DNA of 38,926 nucleotides from an uncultured Oscillospiraceae bacterium (lineage in GTDB: Bacteria; Bacillota; Clostridia; Oscillospirales; Oscillospiraceae), in contig CATLAL010000024.1 in assembly GCA_949878425.1 (NCBI GenBank), positions 1 to 38,926 on the forward strand. Direction: 5' to 3'. The position numbers were made by a program, and so were the translations under genes. Numbering within the stretch: the stretch's first letter is position 1; each line of letters begins with the position of its first letter. Shown here piece by piece: positions 14,876-22,264 of the stretch. Below the pieces are notes generated by a model. That model did not search any database and was not told where the DNA came from. It worked only from the letters and a program-made list of their open reading frames with translations.

Positions 14876-15751
14876 TCACTCCTTGTAAATCCGCTCTGTG
14901 GTGAAGCCCTGTCCCCGCACCTCCTTGATTTGGGTGATAGTCAGGAAGGCGGCCGGGTCCACCTGCTGAATCAGCTCCTTCGCCGCGAAGAGCTTCCGGG
15001 GCGGGATGACGCACAGCACGCCCCGCTGCTGCTGGCCGGTCATTCCGGTCTCGATGCAGACCATGGTGGCCCCCGCCTGGAGCTCGTCCAAGATCTTCCG
15101 GCGGATGGCCTCGTACTGACTGGAAATGACAAAGAGCTGAATCTGGGACTGGCCCAGGAGCATCACCCGGTCCAGGGCCACGGTCTCCACCACCAGCAGC
15201 ACGATGCCGTAGAGAATCTGCTCCGGATCCGCAAAGAGGGCCTGTCCGCCCAGGATGACAATATCCGTCAGATACACCGTGACAGAGACAGGGATGTGGG
15301 TCCACTTGTGCAGCACCAGATTCACCACATCCGTGCCGCCGGTGGAGGAGCCCACCCGCATCACCATGCCCAGGGCGATGCCCACCAGGCCGCCGCCGAA
15401 CAGGGCTGAGAGCATCAGGTTGTCCGTTACAGAATCGATGCCCGGAATCTTCTGCACCATCCCCAGAAAGAGCGGGTAGAGCAGGGAGCTGGCCACAGTG
15501 GTCATAACAAACTTTCTGCCCAGCACCACGCCGCCCAGCACCAGGGCCAGCAGGTTCAGGACCAGGACGATGGTGGCCGTCTCCAGGGGCAGAAACCTGC
15601 CAAACACGATTCCAACTCCCGTCGCGCCGCCCATAATGATCCCTTGAGGGATAATAAAAATCGCCACCGTAAAGGCCAAAAGGCAGTTCCCTACCAGAAT
15701 AGCCGCCCCGGTGGAGACGGCGGAGCGCAGGCGCTCTCTGTTTCCTCTCAT
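14876..15751 (-). CDS. YitT family membrane protein
   Basis: This 291-aa protein has five or so TMs in the first ~200 residues (GNCLLAFTVAIFIIP, GGATGVGIVFG, ATIVLVLNLLALVLGG). The family-typical GSSTGGTDVVNLV motif follows, and a soluble C-terminal DUF2179 domain (SSQYEAIRRKILDE, IPPRKLFAAKELI) completes it. YitT proteins are common in Firmicutes; their transport role is not settled. The annotated ATG directly abuts GGAGG, which is too close for normal initiation, so the true start may lie a few codons away. Its transcript ends at the terminator overlapping the spoIIA promoter. Confidence 0.88.
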   Translation of the reverse strand: MRGNRERLRSAVSTGAAILVGNCLLAFTVAIFIIPQGIIMGGATGVGIVFGRFLPLETATIVLVLNLLALVLGGVVLGRKFVMTTVASSLLYPLFLGMVQKIPGIDSVTDNLMLSALFGGGLVGIALGMVMRVGSSTGGTDVVNLVLHKWTHIPVSVTVYLTDIVILGGQALFADPEQILYGIVLLVVETVALDRVMLLGQSQIQLFVISSQYEAIRRKILDELQAGATMVCIETGMTGQQQRGVLCVIPPRKLFAAKELIQQVDPAAFLTITQIKEVRGQGFTTERIYKE

Positions 15752-15780
15752 CCTCCAATCAATCCTCTACTTTCTCCATC

Positions 15781-15848
15781 AAATTTTATCAAACAGCCTA
15801 AAACCGGCAATGCACACCCCGGCGCCCCGCTTTCGCGGGACGCCGGCG
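15781..15848. repeat. Solo MITE end (E) and strong GC hairpin upstream of yitT
   Basis: Positions 15781-15803, read leftward, give TTTTAGGCTGTTTGATAAAA, close to the terminal repeat of element B. Just beyond lies a strong imperfect hairpin around GCGCCCCGC-tttc-GCGGGACGC (about 15811-15848). The 15752-16051 gap thus consists of this end, the hairpin and element C; no gene is seen. Confidence 0.45.
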
Positions 15849-15888
15849 TGCGCAGGCAGATGGGCTGCAAGATACGGTTATGCGGGGC

Positions 15889-16055
15889 CTAAGAAGCTGT
15901 ACCAATAAGCGAAGTATGCAGATTTGCGGGGGAAAATCGCTTCTGGCAAGGCAAAAAATGGCAGGAATACTTTGTGTATTGCAAAATTTTTTAACGCGGA
16001 CAGGGGCGGTTTTGGCCGCAAAGATGCGTGCTGCGTCTATTGGTACAGCTTTTAG
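15889..16055. repeat. MITE-like element C with 14-bp perfect terminal inverted repeats
   Basis: AAGCTGTACCAATA (15894-15907) and its exact reverse complement (16038-16051) are flanked outward by CTAAG and TTAG. Similarity between the two arms continues inward for ~25 more bases. The interior contains AGGAATACTTTGTGTATT and TTTTTTAACGCGG, also present (inverted) in element A at 6311-6352, which ties the two together. It carries no open reading frame. The right end supplies the TAA stop of the LytTR gene. Confidence 0.65.
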
Positions 16056-16819
16056 ATATTGATCTTCGCGTACCTGTCCCGGAGCAGGTCCACGATCTCC
16101 GTGTACTTGTTCCGGCTGAGCAGAATCTCCCCGTCGTAGTCCTTGAACCGGAGGGCGTAGTTCTTCGCGTCGTTGTCCGCCCGGATGAAGGACACCTGGG
16201 CTAGGTTCACAATAAAGGACTGGTAGCAGCGATAGAAGCCGCTGCCCCCCAGCATCTCCTCCAGCTGGTTCATGGTGTAGCCCAGAAGGACCGTCTCCTG
16301 TCCGTCCGTGGCGACAATGCGGTTTTTCCGGCTGCTGCGTTCGATAAAAAGGATATCGCTGAGGCGCGTGAGCTGGTAGCCGCTCTTCGTCTTAATCATG
16401 ATGCTGCGGTTAGCCATCTCCCGCTTGGCCCGCTGGAGGTCGTAGATATAGGTCAGCCGGTTCACCAACGCCTGGAAGGCAAGCGGGTCGATGGGGGTCA
16501 GCAGGAACCCGGCGCACTGGCTGCGGTAGGCCCAGTAGGCGGCATCCGCGGAATCGGCGTAGACCACCACCTGAATATCCGGGCGCTCATGGGCCAGATA
16601 GGAGGTCAGGGCGGTCCCCTGACTGGTATAGCGGGGGTCTGCCGGCTGGTTGTTGATGAACACCACATCCACCTCGTTGGAGGCGATGCAGTCCACAGCC
16701 TCCTCCGTGGTTTTCAGCTCCGCCGGCACCATCTGAAAGCAGCGGTACATCGACAGCAGATTCCACAGCTCGCCCCGCAGATCCAAGTTGCTGTCCACCA
16801 GCAGGGTCCTCATTCCCAC
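16052..16819 (-). CDS. LytTR-family response regulator with degenerate receiver
   Basis: This 255-aa regulator has an N-terminal receiver-like domain (residues 1-125) and a C-terminal LytTR DNA-binding domain (~140-250; IMIKTKSGYQLTRLSDILFI, FYRCYQSFIVNLAQVSFI). The expected phospho-acceptor Asp is replaced by Asn56 in VDVVFINNQP, and the conserved Lys of the KP motif is Thr in FLLTPID. Phosphorylation control is therefore unlikely. No histidine kinase gene is nearby. It is the last gene of the exporter cassette, 35 bases after the two-domain protein. The start is GTG at 16819 or ATG two codons later; GGGGAG precedes both. It may regulate the cassette itself. Confidence 0.82.
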   Translation of the reverse strand: MGMRTLLVDSNLDLRGELWNLLSMYRCFQMVPAELKTTEEAVDCIASNEVDVVFINNQPADPRYTSQGTALTSYLAHERPDIQVVVYADSADAAYWAYRSQCAGFLLTPIDPLAFQALVNRLTYIYDLQRAKREMANRSIMIKTKSGYQLTRLSDILFIERSSRKNRIVATDGQETVLLGYTMNQLEEMLGGSGFYRCYQSFIVNLAQVSFIRADNDAKNYALRFKDYDGEILLSRNKYTEIVDLLRDRYAKINI

Positions 16820-16854
16820 TGATCTCCCCCCTCTGAAGCCGTATTATTATTGTG

Positions 16855-17697
16855 CTATTCCCGGCCGAACGCCTCGAAAGCCGCCAGCAGCGCGTCCACG
16901 TCGCCGGTATAGTAGGAGGTGAAAATGGCGAAGGGGCCATTTTTCGTCACGGGCATAAAGGTCCGCCCCTGCTGGTAGAGGTCGATGGGTTCCCCCGCCA
17001 GGGCATCCTGATAGGCGGCCTCATAGTCGCTGCCCTCCTCCAGGTTGTCCACGTCCCACCAGTAGAGCTCTATATTGTTGTAGACATAGCCCTCCGTGGC
17101 GACGCCGCCGGCGAGGGGCAGCATCTCATCCCGGTTCCAGAGGCTCTTCTCCTCCAGGTAGTCCATCATGTCGTCCATGGTCATGGTCCACACGGGGGCG
17201 TTGGGGTCCTCCGCGCCGCCGCCGGTCTGGCCCACGGCCCGGAACGCCTTGTCCAGGGCGTCCACATCCCCCTCGCAGAAGCTCAGCAGCAGCCCGAAGG
17301 GCCCGTTGGAGGAGAGGGATATAATGCTCCCCGAGCCGTAGATGTCAATAATGCCCTCCTCCTTAAGCTGCTGGTAGGACTTGTACTCCATGCTGTTCTC
17401 GTCCAGGTTCTCCAGGTCCCACCAGTAGAGCTCCGCGCCGTTGGTGACCTTCACGGCAACGGTGCAAAGACCGCTGGCCGCCAGATTGACCAGGCCGTCC
17501 GTCTCAACGAGGCCCTGGCTCTCCAGCTCCGCGAGAACCTCGTCCACGGTCATGCTCCAGATGGGGGCGTCCATGTCCTCGCCGGAGGCCGCGGCCCCGG
17601 CGGGGTCCACAAAGTCCGGGGAGGAGGCAACGTAGGCCAGCGATCCCGCAAAGCCCAGCACCAGCAGGATGGAAAAGATAATGGTAAAGCGCTTCAT
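16855..17697 (-). CDS. Secreted or membrane-anchored protein with two tandem copies of an uncharacterised domain
   Basis: This 280-aa protein has an N-terminal signal or anchor helix (residues 3-23) without a lipobox Cys. Two ~112-residue repeats follow, at 44-156 and 167-278. Both repeats contain AP-W-MT, then LYWWD-NL (90-97 and 211-218), then NGPF (131-134 and 253-256), and end in GDVDAL-AF-A-G. The same layout appears once in the lipoprotein at 21290-21772 (FDDMVAYL, WLFWFDVEG, SGNFAIAF, DAVLADFNAL). I do not recognise the family. Its ATG overlaps the stop of the upstream ABC exporter gene by one base (TAATG), so the two are translated together. It probably acts outside the membrane with the exporter. 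Confidence 0.75.
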   Translation of the reverse strand: MKRFTIIFSILLVLGFAGSLAYVASSPDFVDPAGAAASGEDMDAPIWSMTVDEVLAELESQGLVETDGLVNLAASGLCTVAVKVTNGAELYWWDLENLDENSMEYKSYQQLKEEGIIDIYGSGSIISLSSNGPFGLLLSFCEGDVDALDKAFRAVGQTGGGAEDPNAPVWTMTMDDMMDYLEEKSLWNRDEMLPLAGGVATEGYVYNNIELYWWDVDNLEEGSDYEAAYQDALAGEPIDLYQQGRTFMPVTKNGPFAIFTSYYTGDVDALLAAFEAFGRE

Positions 17698-19472
17698 TAC
17701 ACCTGCGCCCCCTCTCCAACGTCGTAGCCCTGCTTCTCCAAATACCCCCGGTAGGTGGGACTGTTTGCCAGCAGCTGCTCATGGGCACCGGCGGCCTCCA
17801 GGTCGCCGTGATTGAGGACGATAATGTAGTCCGCGTCCACCACGGAGCGCATGTCGTGGGCCACCACCACGATGGTCCGGCCCTTCAGGGACTCCCGGAC
17901 GTTGCGGAAGATGGTGGTATCGCTCTTGTGGTCCAGACTTGCCCCGGCCTCGTCCATGAGGAGATAGTCCGGATTGCGCATGAGGGTCCGGGCGATGGCC
18001 AGGCGCTGGCGCTGGCCGCCGGAGAGGAGCTTGCCCCCCTCGCCGATGTCGGTATCGTAGCCCTGGGGCAGCGCATTGATAAACTCGTCCGCGTCCGCCA
18101 GCCTCGCGGCGGCGGCGACAGCCTCCTGGGGAACCTCGCCCTTCATACCATAGGTAATGTTATCACGGATGGAGCCGGAGAGCAAGGGGTTATTTTGCAG
18201 AATATAGCCGAATTTTGCCCGCAGCTGCTCCGGCTTGACGGAGGCGATATCCGCCTCCCCCAGCAGGATGCGCCCGCTGTCCGGCGGGTAGAGGCCCTGG
18301 AGCAGCTTGAGCAGGGTGGACTTGCCGGAGCCGTTGTTGCCGATGATGGCGGTGATTTTCCCGTGGGGGATGGTGACGCTCAGGTCGTGGAGCACCGGGA
18401 ACTCCGGGTCGTAGCCGAAGCTGACGTGGTCCAGGACGATATCAGCCGTCTCCCTGGTCTCCGGCAGGTCGTAGCCGGAATCCAGCACCTCCTGGGGCCC
18501 GTTCATCAGTACGCCCACGTACCGCATGGCGCCCTGGGTCCCGGTCAGGGTCTGGTAGTGGGTGAGCAGCTCCGCCTTGTAGCGCTCCACATTGGTCAGA
18601 TAGGTGCTGAAGTCGTTGATGCCGGTATCCGGCATCCGGCCCCTGCGGATCATGTCGGAGCCGAACAGGGCCGTAACTACGGTCCCCAGGTTGGAGCAGG
18701 TGGAGTTAAACAGGACCTGCACCTGGCTCATAATGCCGTAGTAGATGTCCGCCTTGTACCGCTCATTGATGGCCCGCAGGCCCTCCTCCACCTCCCGGTC
18801 CTCCATGGCGTGGGCCTTGACATGCTTGGCGGCGGAGATGTGCTCGGAGAAAAACTCCGTCATGGTATTCAGGCTCTCAAAGCGCAGCCGCATGCTCCGG
18901 TGCTGAATCCGGCCCACTACGTAGAACAGCAGGAGGTTCAGCGGGATCAGCAGCAGGATGTAGCAGGTGAGGGTGGCGTTGAACCGGTACAGCTCCAGGC
19001 AGGAGCGGCCGAAGCCGTAGACGGACGATACGGTGAGGGACAGCATAGTAATGACGCTGCTGGCCTCCGCCACGTCGTTGACCACGCCGGAGATGAGGGC
19101 GGAGGGCTGCCGCCGCTCCACCTCCCGCAGGGGCATGTGGAGGATCTTGTTCCACAGCAGCTTTCTGGCGCGGAGGGTAATCTTTTCAGAGCCGTAGGCG
19201 CTCAGTACGTTCTGGAGCATGGAGAGCGCCGCATTGAGCACCGTCAGCAGGGCGTAGCCGATGATGACGGAGTTGTACAGCTCACCCTTGTTGATGCGGA
19301 TGGTGAACGCCGCAGTCCGCATCAGCAGCTCCGTGTACACAACGCCCAGCAGGGCGGAGAGGATGTACAGCCACCAAGGGATGGGAAAGCGTGTGTAGAA
19401 GGCCAGGAACGAGCCCATGGAGAACTTGACCTTTTTCTGCTTGGACGCCCCGGTCCTGTTACGCTTCATCAT
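17697..19472 (-). CDS. ABC exporter half-transporter, subunit B
   Basis: This 591-aa protein has an N-terminal six-TM exporter domain (~35-330) fused to an ATPase. Walker A is GNNGSGKST (378-386), Q-loop YILQNN, signature LSGGQRQR (483-490), Walker B YLLMDEAGASLD with the catalytic Glu at 508, and H-loop VAHD. It is laid out like a lipid, peptide or drug exporter. The start overlaps the end of subunit A by 14 bases, with GGAGG in that overlap. Two different half-transporters encoded back to back usually form a heterodimer. Both ATP sites look catalytically complete. The substrate is not evident; the flanking secreted proteins are candidates for partner or cargo. Confidence 0.92.
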   Translation of the reverse strand: MMKRNRTGASKQKKVKFSMGSFLAFYTRFPIPWWLYILSALLGVVYTELLMRTAAFTIRINKGELYNSVIIGYALLTVLNAALSMLQNVLSAYGSEKITLRARKLLWNKILHMPLREVERRQPSALISGVVNDVAEASSVITMLSLTVSSVYGFGRSCLELYRFNATLTCYILLLIPLNLLLFYVVGRIQHRSMRLRFESLNTMTEFFSEHISAAKHVKAHAMEDREVEEGLRAINERYKADIYYGIMSQVQVLFNSTCSNLGTVVTALFGSDMIRRGRMPDTGINDFSTYLTNVERYKAELLTHYQTLTGTQGAMRYVGVLMNGPQEVLDSGYDLPETRETADIVLDHVSFGYDPEFPVLHDLSVTIPHGKITAIIGNNGSGKSTLLKLLQGLYPPDSGRILLGEADIASVKPEQLRAKFGYILQNNPLLSGSIRDNITYGMKGEVPQEAVAAAARLADADEFINALPQGYDTDIGEGGKLLSGGQRQRLAIARTLMRNPDYLLMDEAGASLDHKSDTTIFRNVRESLKGRTIVVVAHDMRSVVDADYIIVLNHGDLEAAGAHEQLLANSPTYRGYLEKQGYDVGEGAQV

Positions 19473-21210
19473 CTTGTTCCTCCCCTCCCTTTTCCATCAT
19501 TTCCCGACAATATGTGTTGGAGGTCAGAATTTCCTCCCGGCTTCCGGCCGCCTCCACCGCGCCGCTGCGCAGAACCACCAGGTAGTCCGCATTGGCGATG
19601 GTCTGCGCGTCGTGGGCCACGTAGATCACGGTCTTGCCCGCCATCAGGCGGCGGATACTGCTCCAAACGCCGGCCTTGCCGTCAATGTCCATGGCGGCGG
19701 TAGCCTCGTCCAGCAGCAGATAGTCCGGCTTTTTCAGCAGGGCCCGGGCCACGGCGAAGCGCTGGCGCTGGCCGCCGGAGAGGCTGGCGCCGGCCTCTCC
19801 CACCAGGACGTCGTATCCCTCCGGCCTGCTGCGGACAAAGTCCAGGATGCCCACCGCAGCGCAGGCCGCGTCCAGCTCCTCCTCCGAGATCTCCCGCTCC
19901 AGCCCTTGGAGCAGGTTCTCCCGGAGGGTGCCGGCATACATAACGCTCTCCTGGGTGACATAGCCCAGGGCGCGGCGGTAGCTTTGCAGGGCGAATTCGG
20001 ATACGTCGTCAGAGCCGATCCGGATGGAGCCGCCCTGGAGCGGGTAGAGCCGGTCGATAAGGTTGATAAGGGTAGTCTTTCCGGAGCCGGAGGGCCCCAC
20101 GATGGCGGTGATCTTCCCCGCCGGGATGGTGATGCTCAGATCGCGGAACAGCTCCTTCTCGCCGAAGCTGAAATCGACATGCTCCAGCCGGATGTCGCCG
20201 GAGAGGTTCTCCGCCCCCCGGCCCGTCTTGGCGGCCTCCTCCGCCAGGTCCATAATCCGGGACACCCGGTCCGTGGAGCCCTGGGCCCCCTTGAACGCGG
20301 CCCAGTAGCCGCAGTAGCTGCTCAGCAGGCTGGTCAGCTGGATCGCGAAGCCATAGTAGGCGATCCACTGGGGCAGGCTCAGGGAGCCGTCGGCGTAGAA
20401 CCCCCGGCCCACCAGGATAATGACGATGACCTCAAGCGCGCCGGCGATGGCGTAGACGGGCACCGACAGCTGGGCGACCCAGTTGTTGGCAATCGCGGCG
20501 CCGTACAGGCCCTTCATTTTCTGCTCGCCGGCGGTAAAGGCCTTTCCCTCGGTGCCGGTGGACTTGACCAGCATCATACTGCCCGCCCGCTCCGCCACCG
20601 CGCCGGTGAGCTGGGCCCGGCGGCGGTTGACCAGGTCGTTGACGCCAAAGCGCATACGGCCCACAATAAAGACGATCACCAGGTTCACCGGCAGCACCGC
20701 CAGCAGGGAGAGCATCAGCTTGCTGTCATAGCTGGAGATCCGCCCCAGGATGGCGAAGGCGGAGTAGCCTCCGGTGAGGATGGGGAGGAAAACCTGCATA
20801 ATCAGCGTACTGATGGAGCTGACATCGGTGGTAATGCGGCTGAGCAGCTCCTTCGGCTCGCTGCTCTCGTAGAAGCTCAGAGGCAGGCGGACAATCTTGG
20901 TCCACAGCACCCGCCGCAGGTTCCGGTCAATGCGGGCGGAGCACAGGGCCCCGACAGCGCCGCTGACACACCCCAGGGCCATGGACAGCAGGGTATAGAA
21001 CAGGAACGGAAGCACCACCGCCGTCAGGCCCACGTTTCCAGCGAAGAGCTCCGCGCTGTACTCCGTGGTGCTGACGCCGATGCGAATGATGACCACGCTG
21101 GCAACAATGTCGCCCAGCAACCACAGATAGGGCAGTTTCGCCTTGGCCAGCAGCAGGAAGAACCGGCGGAAGCTGCCGTAGCCGTTTCCAAATATCTCGC
21201 TGAGTCGCAT
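19459..21210 (-). CDS. ABC exporter half-transporter, subunit A
   Basis: This 583-aa exporter half has TMs over ~25-300 and an ATPase domain. Walker A is GPSGSGKTT (372-380), signature LSGGQRQR (477-484), Walker B YLLLDEATAAMD (Glu502) and H-loop VAHD (His533). The D-loop differs slightly from the usual SALD (AAMD). The ATG follows GGAGGG at 10 bases. An earlier ATG in another frame sits between them but leads only to a short overlapping frame. It overlaps subunit B, which supports one co-translated heterodimer. It is preceded by a 79-base gap with a hairpin after the lipoprotein gene. Confidence 0.92.
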   Translation of the reverse strand: MRLSEIFGNGYGSFRRFFLLLAKAKLPYLWLLGDIVASVVIIRIGVSTTEYSAELFAGNVGLTAVVLPFLFYTLLSMALGCVSGAVGALCSARIDRNLRRVLWTKIVRLPLSFYESSEPKELLSRITTDVSSISTLIMQVFLPILTGGYSAFAILGRISSYDSKLMLSLLAVLPVNLVIVFIVGRMRFGVNDLVNRRRAQLTGAVAERAGSMMLVKSTGTEGKAFTAGEQKMKGLYGAAIANNWVAQLSVPVYAIAGALEVIVIILVGRGFYADGSLSLPQWIAYYGFAIQLTSLLSSYCGYWAAFKGAQGSTDRVSRIMDLAEEAAKTGRGAENLSGDIRLEHVDFSFGEKELFRDLSITIPAGKITAIVGPSGSGKTTLINLIDRLYPLQGGSIRIGSDDVSEFALQSYRRALGYVTQESVMYAGTLRENLLQGLEREISEEELDAACAAVGILDFVRSRPEGYDVLVGEAGASLSGGQRQRFAVARALLKKPDYLLLDEATAAMDIDGKAGVWSSIRRLMAGKTVIYVAHDAQTIANADYLVVLRSGAVEAAGSREEILTSNTYCREMMEKGGEEQDDEA

Positions 21211-21237
21211 TTGATCTCATCCCTCCAATTCGGAAAG

Positions 21238-21272
21238 GCCCCTGCCTTATTGGGTTGGAATAAAGCAGGGGC
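21238..21272 (-). promoter_or_regulatory. Intercistronic hairpin between lipoprotein and exporter genes
   Basis: Stem GCCCCTGC / GCAGGGGC is extended by TTATT/AATAA with a 7-nt loop, 17 bases past the lipoprotein stop. Leftward it is followed by CTTTCC, a weak U tract. It may attenuate transcription into the exporter genes or stabilise the lipoprotein message. Confidence 0.5.
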
Positions 21273-21289
21273 TCTCATATGTAGATTGC

Positions 21290-21772
21290 TTACTCCTTGG
21301 GCAGGGCGTTGAAGTCGGCCAGGACGGCGTCCTTCTGGGCGTAGCCCTCGGCGAAAGCGATGGCGAAATTGCCGCTGTACGCCTCGGTCTGCAAAAGCGC
21401 CGCGCCGCCGGCGATGACGATGGTGCCGCCGTTCATGGCGATGTTCTGGAAATTGGACTGGTAGAGCTCGCTGTCGCCCTCCACGTCAAACCAGAACAGC
21501 CACAGCCCACCGAAGTCCTGGGCCTTGTCCGCCACCTGACAGATGGCGAAGTCGCCGCCGGTATTGTCGGTGACATAGCCCGCGTTGGTGTTAATGTCCA
21601 CGGGGGAGGCGTCCTTGGCGATGTAGCCCTTGCCGGTAAGATAGGCCACCATGTCGTCAAAGCTGCCGGTCTTGGTGTTGACTTCCTTAGCTCCGCCGCC
21701 GCAGGCGGTCAGAGACGCGGCCAGCATCAGAGCGGCCAGCAGGGCGCAGAGAGACTTTTTCAGGGTCTTCAT
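21290..21772 (-). CDS. Small lipoprotein with one copy of the domain repeated in the 16855-17697 protein
   Basis: This 160-aa lipoprotein has signal peptide MKTLKKSLCALLAALMLAAS and lipobox LTAC-G (Cys24). The mature part is a single ~115-residue domain: FDDMVAYLTGKGYI, then WLFWFDVEGDSELYQ, then SGNFAIAF, then DAVLADFNAL. The order and spacing match each repeat of the two-domain protein downstream of the exporter. The similarity is weak and read by eye, but it is consistent in four places. The ATG follows AGGAGG at 8 bases. It is the first gene of the cassette, so it should be the most highly expressed. Function unknown; it could be a surface sensor, a substrate receptor for the exporter, or an exported effector. 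Confidence 0.78.
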   Translation of the reverse strand: MKTLKKSLCALLAALMLAASLTACGGGAKEVNTKTGSFDDMVAYLTGKGYIAKDASPVDINTNAGYVTDNTGGDFAICQVADKAQDFGGLWLFWFDVEGDSELYQSNFQNIAMNGGTIVIAGGAALLQTEAYSGNFAIAFAEGYAQKDAVLADFNALPKE

Positions 21773-21828
21773 GTTCTTTTCCTCCTAAATTATGTAAGAT
21801 ACGGGGCGCCGCTTGGGGCACTGGAAAC

Positions 21829-21881
21829 ATATTAGACCATCTGCCGGGAACAGAAAAGCCCCCATGTCAATTCTGTCCCGG
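21829..21881 (-). promoter_or_regulatory. Inverted repeat upstream of the exporter cassette
   Basis: CCGGGAACAGAA (21844-21855) and TTCTGTCCCGG (21871-21881) form a near-perfect inverted repeat with a 15-nt spacer containing TTGACA on the minus strand. A possible -10 (TAATAT, 21829-21834) follows. There is no U tract, so it may be an operator of the LytTR regulator or a remnant terminator of the thioredoxin gene. Evidence is weak. Confidence 0.3.
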
Positions 21882-21915
21882 CGGCGGTTTATTTTGCCGG
21901 AAATCCTCCAGCCTC

Positions 21916-22233
21916 TCAGGCGTACATGTACTTGGCGATGATGTCCTTGACCTCCTGGGGCTGCATGACGCCCACGTGGCTGTCCACCAGCTGCCCGTCC
22001 TTGTAGAAGTGGATGGTGGGGACGGCGTGGATGTCCAGCTCCTCGGCAATCTCCGGGTTGTCGGTTGTGTTGAGCTTGACGATGTTTAGGAAGGGGATCT
22101 CCGCGGCGATGTCCTCCAGAATCTTCGAGAACAGCTTGCAGGGTACGCAGGTGGTTCCGTAGAAGTCGGCGATGACGAAGTCCTGGGCGATGAGGTCCTT
22201 GAAGGTGTTCTTGTCCGCGTTTTGAATAGCCAT
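21916..22233 (-). CDS. Thioredoxin-like protein with CVPC active site
   Basis: This 105-aa cytoplasmic thioredoxin-fold protein has active site FYGTTCVPCK (Cys29 and Cys32), where classical thioredoxins have WCGPC. The cis-Pro region AVPTIHFYKDG is normal, as is the tail. The change of the Trp and of the residues between the cysteines should alter redox potential. ATG at 22233 has AGGAG 8 bases upstream; an upstream ATG at 22341 lies inside the preceding gene and would add residues foreign to the family. It follows the trigger-factor-like gene by 31 bases and shares its promoter. Confidence 0.88.
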   Translation of the reverse strand: MAIQNADKNTFKDLIAQDFVIADFYGTTCVPCKLFSKILEDIAAEIPFLNIVKLNTTDNPEIAEELDIHAVPTIHFYKDGQLVDSHVGVMQPQEVKDIIAKYMYA

Positions 22234-22264
22234 ATCTGTTTCTCCTTTTGTATTTTTATCCTTC

